From Bryoerythrophyllum caledonicum (Eukaryota > Streptophyta > Bryopsida > Pottiales > Pottiaceae): a stretch of 64,000 nucleotides of DNA. The stretch covers positions 8,845,989 to 8,909,988 of the forward strand of contig OZ020518.1 in assembly GCA_963971425.1 (NCBI GenBank), read 5' to 3'. Positions 40,811 to 51,453 of this stretch are shown here, piece after piece (position 1 is the first letter of the stretch; each line of letters opens with the position of its first letter). Below the pieces are notes generated by a model. It ran no database searches. It saw nothing but the letters and a program-made list of their open reading frames with translations, and was not told where the DNA came from. The position numbers were made by a program, and so were the translations under genes.

Positions 40811-42262
40811 TTGTATCTTACGCCACGGGCCAGAGAAGCAATGTTTGATCAACAACGTACGACATTGCTGAAGCCCGAGCACTTTCAGCTTTCTGCTGCG
40901 TTTGTGTCAATTGATGCTGACTTCCTCAACCAAGTACGTGCAGCGACCATTGAAGATTCTATAGCTCTTGATATCAAACAACGTGCCAATAATGGCAATT
41001 TCAAGGTAGAAGGCGATCTTTTGTACTTTGAAGAGCGACTATATATCCCAAAAGGGCATGTACGACTCCGAGTTCTTCAATCTCGTCACGACTTTCCAGC
41101 TGCGGGACATTTTGGATTCAACAAGACATTAGAACTTATTTCCCGAGATTTCTGGTGGCCCAAGATGTGGAAGGATGTGAAGGATTTTGTCACCTCTTGT
41201 AACATTTGTTCAAGGTCAAAGAATCCTCGGCATCGCCCTTATGGTCTTCTACAACCTTTGCCTATTCCGCGTCGACCATGGTCTTCAGTTTCTATGGACT
41301 TCATTACGGATTTACCGCTATCAAATTCCTTTAATAGCATCTTTGTTGTGGTCGATCGACTTACAAAGATGGCACACTTTATTCCTTGTAAGAAGACATC
41401 ATCAAGCGAAGATACGGCAAGATTTTTTCTTGATAACGTTTACCGGTATCACGGCCTACCAGACGACATCGTATCCGATCGAGGTACCCAGTTTGTATCA
41501 AAGTTCTGGAGATCTCTTTTTGCTGTATAGAAGGTGGATATCAAGCATTCTTCGGCTTTCCATCCTCAAACCGACGGCCAAACGAAACGGGTTAATCAAG
41601 TCTTGGAGCAATATTTACGATGCAGCATCAACTATCAGCAAGACGACTGGACGGCATATCTATCGCTCGCAGAGTTTGCATATAATAATACTCTCCATGC
41701 GTCAACTCAGCAAACGCCATTTTTTTCCAATTATGGCTATCATCCGAAACTTGATTTGCTGACTTCGCCAACCACTAACAATCCAGCGGCTGAAGACTTT
41801 GCAAATCAATTATTACAGCTTCAAAATACTTTGAAGCTTCAACTACAAACGGCCCAAGATTTTTACTATGCATCTACAGATAAATTTCGGACTCAAGCAC
41901 CACCTTTCCACGTTGGAGATAAAGTATGGCTTCTTCGACGGAATATCAAGACCAAGCGGCCTTGTGATAAGTTAGACTACCGGCGATTGGGCCCATTTAT
42001 CATCAAGAAGCAAATCAATCCAGTGGCATTCCGTCTAGAGTTACCATCTTCAATGAAGATACATCCAGTTTTTCATGTTTCCCTTCTAGAGCCTTACAAG
42101 GAATCATCCATTCCTGGAAGACGACAATCGGTACCACCTTCCATTGAAATCGATAATCATGTGGAATATGAGGTGGAAAAAGTTCTTAATTCTCGCCATC
42201 AACATGGCAAGTTGGAGTATTTTATTCATTGGCACGGCTATGATATCAACGAGCGAACGTAG
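40811..42262 (+). CDS. pol: Chromovirus integrase
   Basis: HHCC domain: HDFPAAGHFGFNKTLELI to CNICSRSKN. DDE core: SMDFITDLPLS and SDRGTQFVSKFW supply the two Asp residues. The third residue, normally the Glu of GQTERVNQ, is Lys (AAA at 41585), one G-to-A change, so strand transfer should be lost. TAG at 41528-41530 interrupts the core. The GPY/F-type region follows (KLDYRRLGPFIIKK; AFRLELPSSMKIHPVFHVSLLEPY). All blocks share the RT phase. Confidence 0.9.
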
Positions 42263-42330
42263 GAACCAGAGAAAAATCTGGATAATGCGCCGCAAAAAGT
42301 CCAGGAGTTTCATTAGTGCTATCCTGATAA
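42164..42330 (+). pseudogene. Chromodomain of the chromovirus integrase, interrupted
   Basis: EYEVEKVLNSRHQHGKLEYF, then IHWHGYDINERT, a TAG at 42260-42262, then EPEKNLDNAPQKVQEFH. This is the classic chromodomain pattern YEVEKIL...YLVKWKGY....TWEP.ENL. The TAG occupies the position of the conserved Trp, one G-to-A change from TGG. Two of the three aromatic-cage positions (the Tyr of EYEVE, the Trp of HWHGY) are readable, and the third is the lost Trp. The domain would bind methylated histone H3 and guide integration. Confidence 0.85.
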
Positions 42331-42386
42331 GCCAAAGCCTTTCTAGCAATAACTTCTTCTTGACGACTCTTGACCTTTGACCTTAC

Positions 42387-42403
42387 AAAGATGGGGAGGA
42401 AGG
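42387..42403 (+). promoter_or_regulatory. Polypurine tract of the chromovirus
   Basis: AAAGATGGGGAGGAAGG, 125 bp after the chromodomain stop. An LTR starting TGTCACGG should follow but does not. Confidence 0.55.
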
Positions 42404-42818
42404 AACCCGTGAATCAGTGGTTAGAAACTATAAATTGCCGCTTAAGTTCATTGTTTTATATCTATAGTTTGTTATTGCTTTGTTTAGTTTCTACGTTATG
42501 GAGAGCCAGGAGATAGATACTATGCCACTCATGTTATCTCAGCCTAGAGCTCACGAAGACGACCTCGAGACGAAGAGCCACCTACACTGCGAAGACAACC
42601 TCAAGATGAAGAACCACCTGCACTACGAAGACGACGAAGGATACCGAGTAATAGGTCTCTTGTGATTGTGTTTGAAGTAGAGCCTGCCTTCGACGGTATT
42701 GCCGAGGGAGTTTTTGCAGGATAGCTCCACAATGAAGACACTGAAGCTCATGCCTGGTCGGAAGTCGAAGGCGTTGGACACTATCGATGGTTGCAAGGAC
42801 CAATGAACCACCTACCTA
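42404..42818 (+). other. Junction segment between chromovirus and OTA 3' LTR
   Basis: No LTR of the chromovirus is present. A short ORF (about 42498-42665, starting MESQEIDTMPLM) contains a 36-bp direct repeat in coding phase, EDDLETKSHLHC then EDNLKMKNHLHY then EDDE. Its origin is unknown. The segment ends ACCACCTACCTA directly before the 3' LTR start, with no polypurine tract. Confidence 0.45.
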
Positions 42819-44637
42819 TGTAAAGCCTAAATCCTAAAAATAGCTTTTTTTTGAAAATTAAGTGTAAAAAGGGTTGTAGATATTTGGAGAATCAAATAAT
42901 TAATGATTAAGTTTACATTAAATAGTTAATTAATCAAGAAGTACCTATTCATATCCAAGAGATAAGGATTAATGGAAAAAGGGTCGAACTCGCATCCTTT
43001 GGGAAGGGTGTGCCTTTACATATCTAGATATGAATAGATGTGAGGATTTAGTGGAATTAATCTTAATGGTTAATTATAGGCAAAACCGTTTTTCCAAGAG
43101 GTGTGCCTCTTGGATTTGAGTAGAATGACTAGCTTGAATTTTTAGCATTCTTTGCCATTACCATAGAAATTCCTTGGAAGAAGATTGGAGTGAGCCCTAA
43201 CTTAGGTGAAAAAGCTAGTAATTGAAGAAATCTCTTATGTTGTAAGAGTATTATGTTATGTGTGAAATTATTAATATATAATTATTATTGAATTTGCATG
43301 TGTAGAGTCTTGTGTGTGACTTGAGTCATATGTATAATTACAATAATATTTGAACTTCATAGAATAAATTTGACATTGTGTTTTGTAAATGCAATTATAT
43401 GCATGAGGTATTAATTGTGAATAAATTCCTATGCATAAATGCATTAATTATTTAGATCTTCATTGTAGAAATTAGGAAATCATCCTAATTAATTATGTGA
43501 CATGAAATTGTGTGTGTTGATGAATTAAATTTAATGTATTGCATATGAGTGAAGTATGAATACTTAATGTTAAAACTTCAAGAGATAAAGTTAGGGAAGA
43601 TCCTAACTATGTCAAAGTGACATTGTGAATATTAATGTAATAATTCTAAGTGTATGTAAGGCATTTAGAAATTAATTTGGAGTAAGAAACTTAATGCATT
43701 AATGTCAGGAATGCATAAGTAATTGATGTAAGACTTAAGTTCAAGTATAGAAACTTAAGTATTAAGACATAAGACGGGAGTCTTGTGCATATGTAAATAA
43801 CAAAACTTAAGTCTACAGTGAGGAAGGACTTAAGTATGAATAACAGGACTTAAGTCCGAGGGTTAGGACTTAAGTCTAGAGTGATAGGGCTTAAGTCTAG
43901 AGTGAGAAAGAACTTAAGTATTAACGATAGGACTTAAATCTGAGTGTTAGGACTTAAGTCTACAGTGAGGGAAAACTTAAGTCTGAATGATAAAACTTAA
44001 GTCTGAGTTATAGAACTTAAGTCATGCAAGTGTAAGAATGAAGATACTCTTTTTGCATTTAAGTGTTAAGGACTAATAGATAGGTTAGACTTAAGTCCGG
44101 ACTTAGAGTAGAAATATTTAAAGGCTTAATCTAACTTGTATGTTGTTCGAGTCTAACACTTGTGATAAGTACGTGAGTACGTGAGTACGTGAACCGTGGG
44201 ATGTACGTGAGAAGTGGAGCGAATTGCACGAGGTAAGTTCGTGAATTCTAAATGGAATTAATTAAGGAATCAACCATGAGTGCAATGGATAGTATCCAAG
44301 ACCCGAAGATGGCAAAAGTATAGGAAACTAACAAACGTGCATATTCATAGTTAATTCAAGAGCAAGGCTCTTTAGAAGAGCAAGGCTCTACCTAAGCACT
44401 TAAATCCTTGGGATTAATACCTTAAGAGTCGGATGTTAAGTTTGATGTGTTTTAAGGCTAAATTCCCTAAAAATGAGTGCATAAACTTAAGTGATTCAAT
44501 AGAAAGATAGCTTTCGGCCTACAATTAAAGACAAACTACTTAACGGTTGACGCTAGACCATCCCGGGAAGAATTTAGAATCATGGAGAGACTCGTGTGAG
44601 TCTTGGGTGTTTTGCGAAAATGAATTTCAAGATTACA
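42819..44637 (+). repeat. 3' LTR of the OTA gypsy element
   Basis: 1819 bp, near-identical copy of 10977-12777 with the same TGTA start and GATTACA end, followed by the GCTCT target duplication. The extra length is mainly one additional CTTAAGTCTGAATGATAAAA unit at about 43977-43998. Confidence 0.92.
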
Positions 44638-44642
44638 GCTCT

Positions 44643-44757
44643 TGAGAAGCATTTGTGCATTCAAGTAAGTAATTGTACAATGTGATCTTTAGTGTATTTC
44701 TTAGTATGTATGATTGTTAAGTGATTTGAGCGGTAGAAATATCATAGGACTCTACAG
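44643..44757 (+). repeat. Copia 3' LTR, remainder
   Basis: Sequence following the second GCTCT should be the continuation of the copia LTR interrupted at 10976. It is AT-rich, and its right end is not defined; CTCTACAG at about 44751-44758 precedes a sharp change to GC-rich coding-like sequence. The length of the LTR is therefore approximate. Confidence 0.5.
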
Positions 44758-45681
44758 TACCTCCGCCGCGAATTGAAAGATGACATTAGGACTTCGGGGG
44801 AGGTGCTCCTAGAGGGCGAGCGCGTCCGGGAGTACCTCGTTCTGATCGAGAACGTGGTCAGAGAGTTTCGACCCACGAGTCACGACGTATCCGTGGGGGA
44901 CATCTGCCTGGCGGGCCATTTGCTTCGGGCCGGGATTGCGCTTCTGGTTGCGAAGCATCTGGCGTTTCCCCGGACGACAATTGACACGCATCTTTTTGCG
45001 CCGCCGTTGCTGACATTCGCCAGCATCGTCAACGATATCCTCCAGTACATGTCGACCAACACCGCGGATGAGCGCCTTCGTAGTGAGACGACGAATGAGC
45101 GGCAGCTTTTCTACACCAAGCTCACGGAGAGGATGCAAGAAGGCGGCGTGGGAGACGTAGGCGTGCCGAAGAAAGAGCGGCACTCTGGTGTGGGTATCCT
45201 CGGCAATGCAATCGTGGAGACGGTGGGGAATAAGGAACTGTACCAGGAGTGTCAGGAGTTCCAGAACCTGCACGACTAGGTCCGCCAATTCTACCTCAAC
45301 CGGGACGACATCATCTGCAACCAGTACATTAAGTACTTCAAAAAGCGAACCGACATGGAGGTCGTGGCAACGAGACACAACATCGACATCTCCGAGCAGG
45401 CGATCATCTCGCGGTTCTTCGGAAGGGACACCATGTACATCACAAATGTCTTCCCTTCTGCGAATTTGTACGTCAGCCACGAATACCAAGGGCGGCCCCT
45501 AAAGGCGCACAGTCTGAAGCAGTGGCACAGATTCACGGACGCGCATATTAAGGTGGAAGTATCGGAGCCTCGTCTGCTCGCAGGGTTCATGCACCACACT
45601 CTGGAGCGCCCGCCAAGTAACAGTCCAAGAGTAGCCCTTATCCATCCATTTTCCTCCAGTCACCAGATTGTCCAGTTGTAG
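44758..45681 (+). pseudogene. GC-rich exon-like gene fragment, unrecognised
   Basis: One phase is open from TAC CTC CGC CGC (after an acceptor-like CTACAG) to TAG 45679-45681, interrupted by a single TAG at 45277-45279. It encodes about 307 residues. Recognisable texture: YLVLIENVVREFRPTS, then AGIALLVAKHLAFPRTTIDT, ILQYMSTNTADERLR, and VRQFYLNRDDIICNQYIKYF. It is leucine-rich helical with a basic C-terminal part. Codons end mostly in C or G, unlike every neighbour. I do not recognise the family. It could be a host exon, a transferred gene or part of a virus-derived insertion. The stop (D-stop-V-R-Q-F) is one transition from TGG or CAG. Confidence 0.5.
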
Positions 45682-46229
45682 TCTACAGTCTAACTTTCTT
45701 GCAGGGCCAGCTACAGACGCTTGGCCACAACATCCCAAGACACCAGCTCGTTCATGTAGGTTGTTAAGTAATCCGGGCGTCGGTTTTGCACATTCGAAAC
45801 ATAGGCACATACCCTCAGTACACAGTCACACATGTGCTAACTCTTCAAAAGAACTCTTGAATGCTCCAAAAGCGCCAATTATATCTTTACTAAACCGTCA
45901 TGGAGTAAATGGCTCACCTGATAATCAAGGTAGTACGCATGCTGCATTTCCAGCCCAACAGTAGTCCAGAAATCAGTACACTGATACGTTATCTCTAAAA
46001 ATACGTTGTCTTTTGTTCTAACCCATCCATTTCATCAATTCAAATCGTTCCCCTTGAAGTGAAAAAAGCATAGTATCCATTTGTAATGGGCTTAGCTAGC
46101 ATATCTGAACAAAGCGTGTGTAGGAAGAGCATACCTCCCAAACATCGGCAACCAGAATGGGCTGTCATTCACAGTCAAAGTTCAAACATGACGCAATCAG
46201 TAATTTATAGAGACTAAAATTCATGCTTT
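45682..46229. other. No gene recognised
   Basis: Mixed-composition sequence with no convincing frame. It may include the degraded 3' part of the reverse-strand gag-only element to its right; I see nothing else. Confidence 0.35.
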
Positions 46230-47196
46230 TCACCAGACATGATGTATTAAATGGAAGCCGGCGACAATTGGAACTCTGACAAAATTGTGATTTTGAGCGC
46301 CGCTTACAACATGGCCGAAAACGAGAGGGTTGATAGCATTGGGGGACTTCTTCACCACCAACTTGCCGTTGTCGACCGTCAACCACGCCCACCCGTCATA
46401 CTGGTTGTCGGGTGCGCCTATGAGCTCCGTCACGACCTTCTCATCCTTCGTTCCCCACGCCGCCGCTATCAGGCCGGAACACCCCATGATGTCCAGAAAG
46501 TGGAACAAGGTATGCATGTCTCGGTCGGCCGCCGGGTACTCCGGAATCACCCTCACGATGGGTGGTCCCCCGGTGGCAGCGCTCTTCACCTTCTCCTGCT
46601 TCCCGGATCTCTCGCCGACCATGGCGCTCTTCCGTCAGTCTCCGGTCGTACCTGCACGCACTGACCTCACAAGAACTCTCTAATACTGCCGGATGCTTGA
46701 GGAGCAATTGGCTGAGAAACCTGTAGAAGGACTAAGGGAGGGAAATCGAAAACAGTCCGGAGGAAGAGAAGAAGAAATGGAGGAGGAAGAAGAAAAATTG
46801 TTTTGGGTATTCCCCGTCGGTTGGCCTTTTTATAACGGCCCCAAAGTACGGGATTTCTTCAACGGTAGTGACGTCACCATCAAAGCCTATTAACGGCTCT
46901 GACGTCACTATCGCCATTATGACAGGTTCCGTAGTAGGTATATCCTGATTTCTTCTCCCGGTTCAAGGTGTTTCCGGGTTCCCTAGATTATACCCGGTTC
47001 CCCATGTGACCGGCCGTCCGGATTATGCACTTCGTTAGACCTTTTAAGGACTTAGTTGATCCGGCGCCCATCCTATTTTCTAGTTATTGATTCTGTACTA
47101 TCTAACTCAACTTTACTTATTTTATCACCACTATTTATTTATTTTTAGCCGGATTTTATGGTAAACATCCGAAAACCTGTGGGACGACTTCCCACA
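46230..47196 (-). mobile_element. Gag-only retroelement, divergent copy (5' part), reverse strand
   Basis: Read leftward it starts with the family hairpin (47196-47178: TGTGGGA loop TCCCACA) and the shared AAAATCCGGCTAAAA leader. A promoter region follows, then an ATG at 46622. The 130-residue frame (46622-46230) matches the N-terminus of the other copies: LFHFLDIMGCSGLIAAAWG, then VVTELIGAPDNQYDGWAW, against MGC.GLLEV.WG...EVYVRELIG.PD.KYKG. The remainder of gag and the 3' region are absent. It is the most diverged of four copies. Confidence 0.65.
46827..46907 (-). promoter_or_regulatory. TATA box with two TGACGTCA sites
   Basis: On the reverse strand TATAAAAA lies at 46834-46827. Upstream are two perfect palindromic TGACGTCA sites (46876-46869 and 46907-46900), 31 bp apart. 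TGACGTCA is the core of as-1/TGA-type and CRE-like bZIP sites. They lie about 205 to 290 bp before the gag ATG at 46622. Confidence 0.6.
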
Positions 47197-48476
47197 AGGG
47201 TAATAGGTGAGTATTGAACAAATGTCGTATAAGCTTGTTCTCCAAAGTCCGATGTAGGAAAAAATGCAATACCACCAATCATCAGCTGCATAATTTTTAC
47301 CGGAGATATGACGACATCGTGGGCCCATATTGTGCTTTCTGTGACCATGTATAGTTATCTGATCAAACAGTTGATGTCAACTTCTCCGTTCATCCACTGT
47401 ATCGCATGAGAGATCTTCACAAACGTGCCTCTCGCAACTTCTGCAAACGTCTTCACTTCTTTGAGCTCCGGCAGATTACCACAGCAACATCTGTTGAAGA
47501 CTTTCACCAGGTTTTTCTCTCCCAATTGCATGTAATCGGTATCTACTGTGAACATCCTCGCCCAGATGACATTCATCTTCAATGTACATTCATCCTGATT
47601 TGTCATAGGTTGAACTGATCCACATTGGACCACTGATTAGTTCCTAGTTTAGGTTTAGCTTTGCTGTATATATTCAGGGCTCTTTGCCCTTGTCAATCCT
47701 CTCTCAATTTGATCCTTAACCCTTAAAAGTTGGGGCGACCAAAATCTGGTTGGTGGAAGAATGTAAAATGCTCCCACATGATGATAAAACGTTACTTTCA
47801 TCCAAGTTTTTGTGAAGGTGTTGTCTATGGATGCATGTACCACATGCACTGTAAATACCCTTCATAGAATGTAACTTTTTCTCTAAACAAGAAAATGTTT
47901 GTGACATGGAACTCAACGTAGTGTATTTTAGAAACTTCTAGCCTTATCTCTAAATCTAAATTTAAGTCATTAAAATGATATTTTTTGAAATTGAGTCCAA
48001 CTAATGAAATGAATTTTATCAAATCTAGTTTTCAATCCAATTTCAAAATTTCAAAATTACATAAAATTGAGTAAGTTATTGCAATTTGAACTTTGGACCT
48101 ATTACCATGGATGACCAAATTTCTAATTTTAGCTGAACACGGAAGTTTCATCCACACCACAAGTTTCAGCACAATACTGTACACCTTCAGTGAAATTATC
48201 ATATTTTTTATGCAAAATTAATATATGATAAGAATATTCTTCAAATTTTCTTTAGAAAATCACAACAATTTGAATTTTCATAAAAAAAATCTTGTGTTTT
48301 TGTGACATGAACAAAACATGAGGTGTCATCTTTGAAAAATGAAATAAAAATATTTCCAATTATATTTGATGAAGAATTAGAGCACATATTAGAATAAAAA
48401 TCGGGATTGATGCCACGGTCATAGCTTCATCCTTTAATCAGAGTCTGATGACTGATATTAATAACATGGTATCAGA
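47197..48476. other. Relic of an LTR ending in a tRNA-Met primer site
   Basis: AT-rich sequence with a TATA-like CTGTATATATTC at about 47664. It ends AATAACA immediately before TGGTATCAGAGC, the expected LTR-to-primer-site junction. The LTR start is not defined and no second copy is seen. The part left of about 47640 shows nothing recognisable. Confidence 0.4.
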
Positions 48477-48488
48477 GCCGGGTATACA
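48477..48488 (+). promoter_or_regulatory. tRNA-iMet primer binding site
   Basis: TGGTATCAGAGC, the standard complement of the initiator-Met tRNA 3' end used by most plant copia and many gypsy elements. It is directly preceded by CA. Confidence 0.75.
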
Positions 48489-49949
48489 CAGTGACTACGA
48501 TCCTCAAGAGCAATCTTGGTCTATTGTATTGCCTTTCGTGCAAATCAGATCATCGCATCTGTAGAAGTTCTCATACGTCTCTAGTTGAGAAGTCTGTAAA
48601 ATAGGAAATTCAACCAAACACCAAAACAACCCAAACAACTCAAGTCTACCGGTTTTATTCGTGAATGGATCTTTTTGTTAGTGTGGAATATAGCTTTAAG
48701 GTCACATGTGTTAAGTAATTGAATTCACTTTTAAATTATTCCAGGATATGTTTTTTATGATATTATTAAGACAAAGTATCACTCTTAACCCAGTCAAATA
48801 GATTGTAACCGTGATCCAGTAGATTGTAATCGTGATCAAATTGATAGTAACCGTACTCGTGGATTCATTGACCCTTAATCCTTATAATGTTGTAAACAGA
48901 ATTTAGAGCTTGCAGCTTATCTCATGCAATCTCCCACTTAACTTTTACACTTCCGTCTTCACGTCAGTGATTATCATCCTTCTTTAGATGTTTCTGCATA
49001 TGTAGAATGCATTGAACCACACAATCCATACTTCTCTTTTGTCAACTCACACCCATGACTTCAACTCATAATTCATACTGATATCATCTACTCGATAAAG
49101 GGTGATCAATCCCTTACTGATTACAATGATTTACAATATGCTATAGTTGCTATAGTCATGTCTCTAATTATGAGTCTTCTATTCAACTCAGTTAGCTACA
49201 GAGTCCTTGCATAGTTGTTTTGAATATGCTACACCCCTCTTCTACATCTAAAAATTGGCGAATAAGAAACTAACATCATGCTTAACACGATGGTATTGGA
49301 TTTAGATCTTGTGTAGTGCAAATTAATATTTGACTACATTATTGTGTATAACATTCTCATTCATTAACATTTTGATTTCACAAATATGTAACATTGTATC
49401 AACAATGCTTATTAGATTTAAGATGAAACAATGAAGGCTATTAGAAATTAAAGACACGAATTATTTTTCAATGTTTAGGACATCAAGAATTTTGGACAAT
49501 ATGTACGCAAATAAAATCACTTAAATTTGATTAATGTTATGTGTCGCAAATATTATCATTTGTATTCCTTGTACAAATTGTTTGAAAATGCAACATTGTT
49601 CTTCTTATGTGTTACAATGGTATTCAAATAACTATAATTTATTGAACAACATCAACAAACTCTTTAATAGTCCACATGAAGATATATTTGTCTCACTTAG
49701 CATTTAAGTTATTACCATGCACATCATCCATATTAAATATAATGCACAATGCTATGGTAGCTTTAAATCTCGGAGCACAAAGACATAATTAATTTTTATT
49801 GCCAATGCAATTCTGAACAAGTATTTTAAGCAAGTTCCATCACATTTTGGCCTACCTCACAAGTCCATGGAATTTATGAAAAAATTTGGACACAAGAAAG
49901 ATATCGTAGAGGCTAGAGTATACAAGCGAATGAATAGACCCTACACCCT
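48489..49949. other. AT-rich sequence, no gene recognised
   Basis: The first part, after the primer site, may be the decayed internal region of that retroelement. GTGATC(C/A)AGTAGATTGTAA-like near-repeats lie at about 48800-48850. No frame with protein character is visible. Confidence 0.4.
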
Positions 49950-50189
49950 GAACCCCAGATGCTAGATTGTAGAACCTATAACCTAGACCCTAAACTCCAA
50001 ATGCTAGATTGTAGATCCTACAACCTAGATCCTAAACCCTATAACATAGATCGTAGATCCTTTAACCTAGATCCTACACCCCAAATGCTAGATCGTAGAT
50101 CCTATAACCTAGATCCTAAACCCCAAATGCTAGATCGTAGACCCTACAACCTAAATTGTGAAGCCTGCACCCTGAGCCCTAAGCCCTGA
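49950..50189 (+). repeat. 42-bp tandem repeat (AGATCCTANAACCTAGATCC type)
   Basis: Five or so units contain AAATGCTAGAT(T/C)GTAGATCC then TA(T/C)AACCTAGATCCTAAACCCC. The unit is a multiple of three, so it reads as an open frame with a 14-residue repeat (SYNLDPKPQMLDRR), which is probably incidental. It grades into telomere-like repeats on the right and appears to be built from CCCTAAA-related blocks. Confidence 0.7.
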
Positions 50190-50400
50190 ACCCTGAATCC
50201 TACGCAAGAAACTCTAAACTATGAAACCTGAACCTTGAACTTTGAACCCTACGCAAGGAACTCTAAACCTTGAACCCTGAACTTTGAACCCTAAGCGAAA
50301 AACCTTGAACCATGAACCCAGATTACGAAACCCTAAATTGTATACACGATGTACCCTATTAACCGGGACGTACCGTGCATCGTAAGCCCTGAACCTGATG
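50160..50400 (+). repeat. Degenerate interstitial telomere-like repeats
   Basis: Runs of CCCTGAACCCTAAGCCCTGA and AACCCTGAATCCTACGC variants of the plant telomere unit CCCTAAA. They are imperfect and interrupted, so this is an ancient interstitial array rather than a chromosome end. Confidence 0.65.
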
Positions 50401-51421
50401 TACCGTTAACTTGGTAAGTACTAGACGTTGGACCCTTGTCCCTATGCATATTAGGTGATCATGACTCGTATCCACTCTGAATCGTACGATGTTCATCTGA
50501 ATTTTTTAACCGCAGGATCCTCATGATCATCCAACGTTCTCATTTCCGCGGTAACATAGAAACTAGTCATTCTTTTTTCCCCCTTTGCTGGCATTTTCAC
50601 TCAAAGGTACAAATTAAAATCATTAGTTAGCGAGAGGCACGGAACCGGTATCCACTACCTAGAAAATGATGGTGAATCCCATCCCGCCAAAATGAAGTAA
50701 ACTGAACCACCATCAAATTTTCCTCTCAATTTTGAAAGACGAGGGCGCTTACTCTTGCACTCTTGAAGCTGTTGTTCGTTTTAGGTCAGAATTGGATGTG
50801 AGGTTTCCTATTTGTTCAAGAACTGGACAGTTAGTGAGTGAGGGTTTGAGTTTTGTCCTCCTGTAGATGAAGTAGCCTTCGTCCTACTCCGTAAGCTTCA
50901 AGTCCTTGCGCCTGAGCAGGTTTACGGTGGTCTTCTATTATAGAATGTCTTGAGTTTATTGTCTTTGGTATTGTGTGCCGGAGGTGGGAATGTGGGTGTC
51001 CTCGTTTGATATCACACTCCTCTTTGTTTTGCAAATTGTGCGCTTGATTCATTTACGGATTTTTCTCTTCATAGGAGATTGTTTGATTGAATTAGTTGGA
51101 CGCTGACCAAAGAAATATCGATGGCAAGTAGGTGATTTTGGCCAAGTGGCTGGTGCTTGCCAGAGTTTTAGGTTACCGCCCTTGTTACACGTAATTGCAA
51201 TTTTAGTGAATGGTAAGCTATGGTGTCCAACATCAATTCTTATATATTATTTAACCGTTTTGCAAATGGATTTTGCTATGATACTTTTGTGTAGGGTATG
51301 TGGGATTATGGATACAAATTCTGATGTGTACTACTAAACATGATTCATCCTCATTTAATGCACCCCAAGTTTGACATCATGAGGTGAAAGAGTAGAGAAA
51401 ATTGATCTCAATTATATCATG
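50401..51421. other. Spacer with no gene recognised
   Basis: Mixed composition. It ends with the target site TCATG (51417-51421) of the gag-only element. I see no conserved frame, terminal repeat or regulatory motif that I can defend. Confidence 0.4.
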
Positions 51422-51453
51422 TGTGGGACTCCGTTCCCACATGGTGCCGGAAG
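51422..51453 (+). promoter_or_regulatory. 5' terminal hairpin and primer-like site
   Basis: TGTGGGACTCCGTTCCCACA can form a stem-loop and is followed at once by TGGTGCCGGAAG. A site starting TGG directly after CA is what a tRNA primer site looks like. The same hairpin opens the reverse-strand copies at 61877 and 47196. Confidence 0.6.

Larger units (their letters stand above)
37041..42406 (+). mobile_element. Chromovirus (Ty3/gypsy with chromodomain), self-priming type, 3' LTR missing
   Basis: It comprises a 5' LTR 37041-37559 (TGTCA...TGACA ends), a self-complementary primer site, gag, protease, RT, RNase H, integrase and chromodomain, and a purine tract at 42387-42403. No copy of the LTR follows the purine tract, so the right end is deleted or replaced. 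From 38792 onward all pol blocks share one phase, broken only by stops, so decay is by substitution. It lies inside the OTA element, between that element's pol gene and 3' LTR. Confidence 0.85.
10977..44637 (+). mobile_element. OTA-type Ty3/gypsy element carrying nested insertions
   Basis: Two near-identical LTRs (10977-12777 and 42819-44637) begin TGTA(G/A)AGCCTAAATCC and end GATTACA. They are flanked by a perfect 5-bp target duplication GCTCT (10972-10976 and 44638-44642). A primer site TGGCGACCATGCTGGGGA lies 6 nt after the 5' LTR. The gag-pol of this element runs from about 13001 to 14290 and from 25626 to 32062, and lacks a chromodomain. The gag frame is split by the methyltransferase gypsy. 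Between pol and the 3' LTR are 10.7 kb holding a gag-like gene and a chromovirus. The whole block sits inside the copia 3' LTR. Confidence 0.85.

Noticed and set aside
44758-45681. Calling the GC-rich fragment a viral or bacterial gene
   Set aside because: I recognise no motif that supports either; composition alone is not enough.
49959-50189. Open frame with a 14-residue repeat (YNLDPKPQMLDRR)
   Set aside because: The unit length is a multiple of three, so an open frame arises by chance; the bases, not the protein, are conserved.
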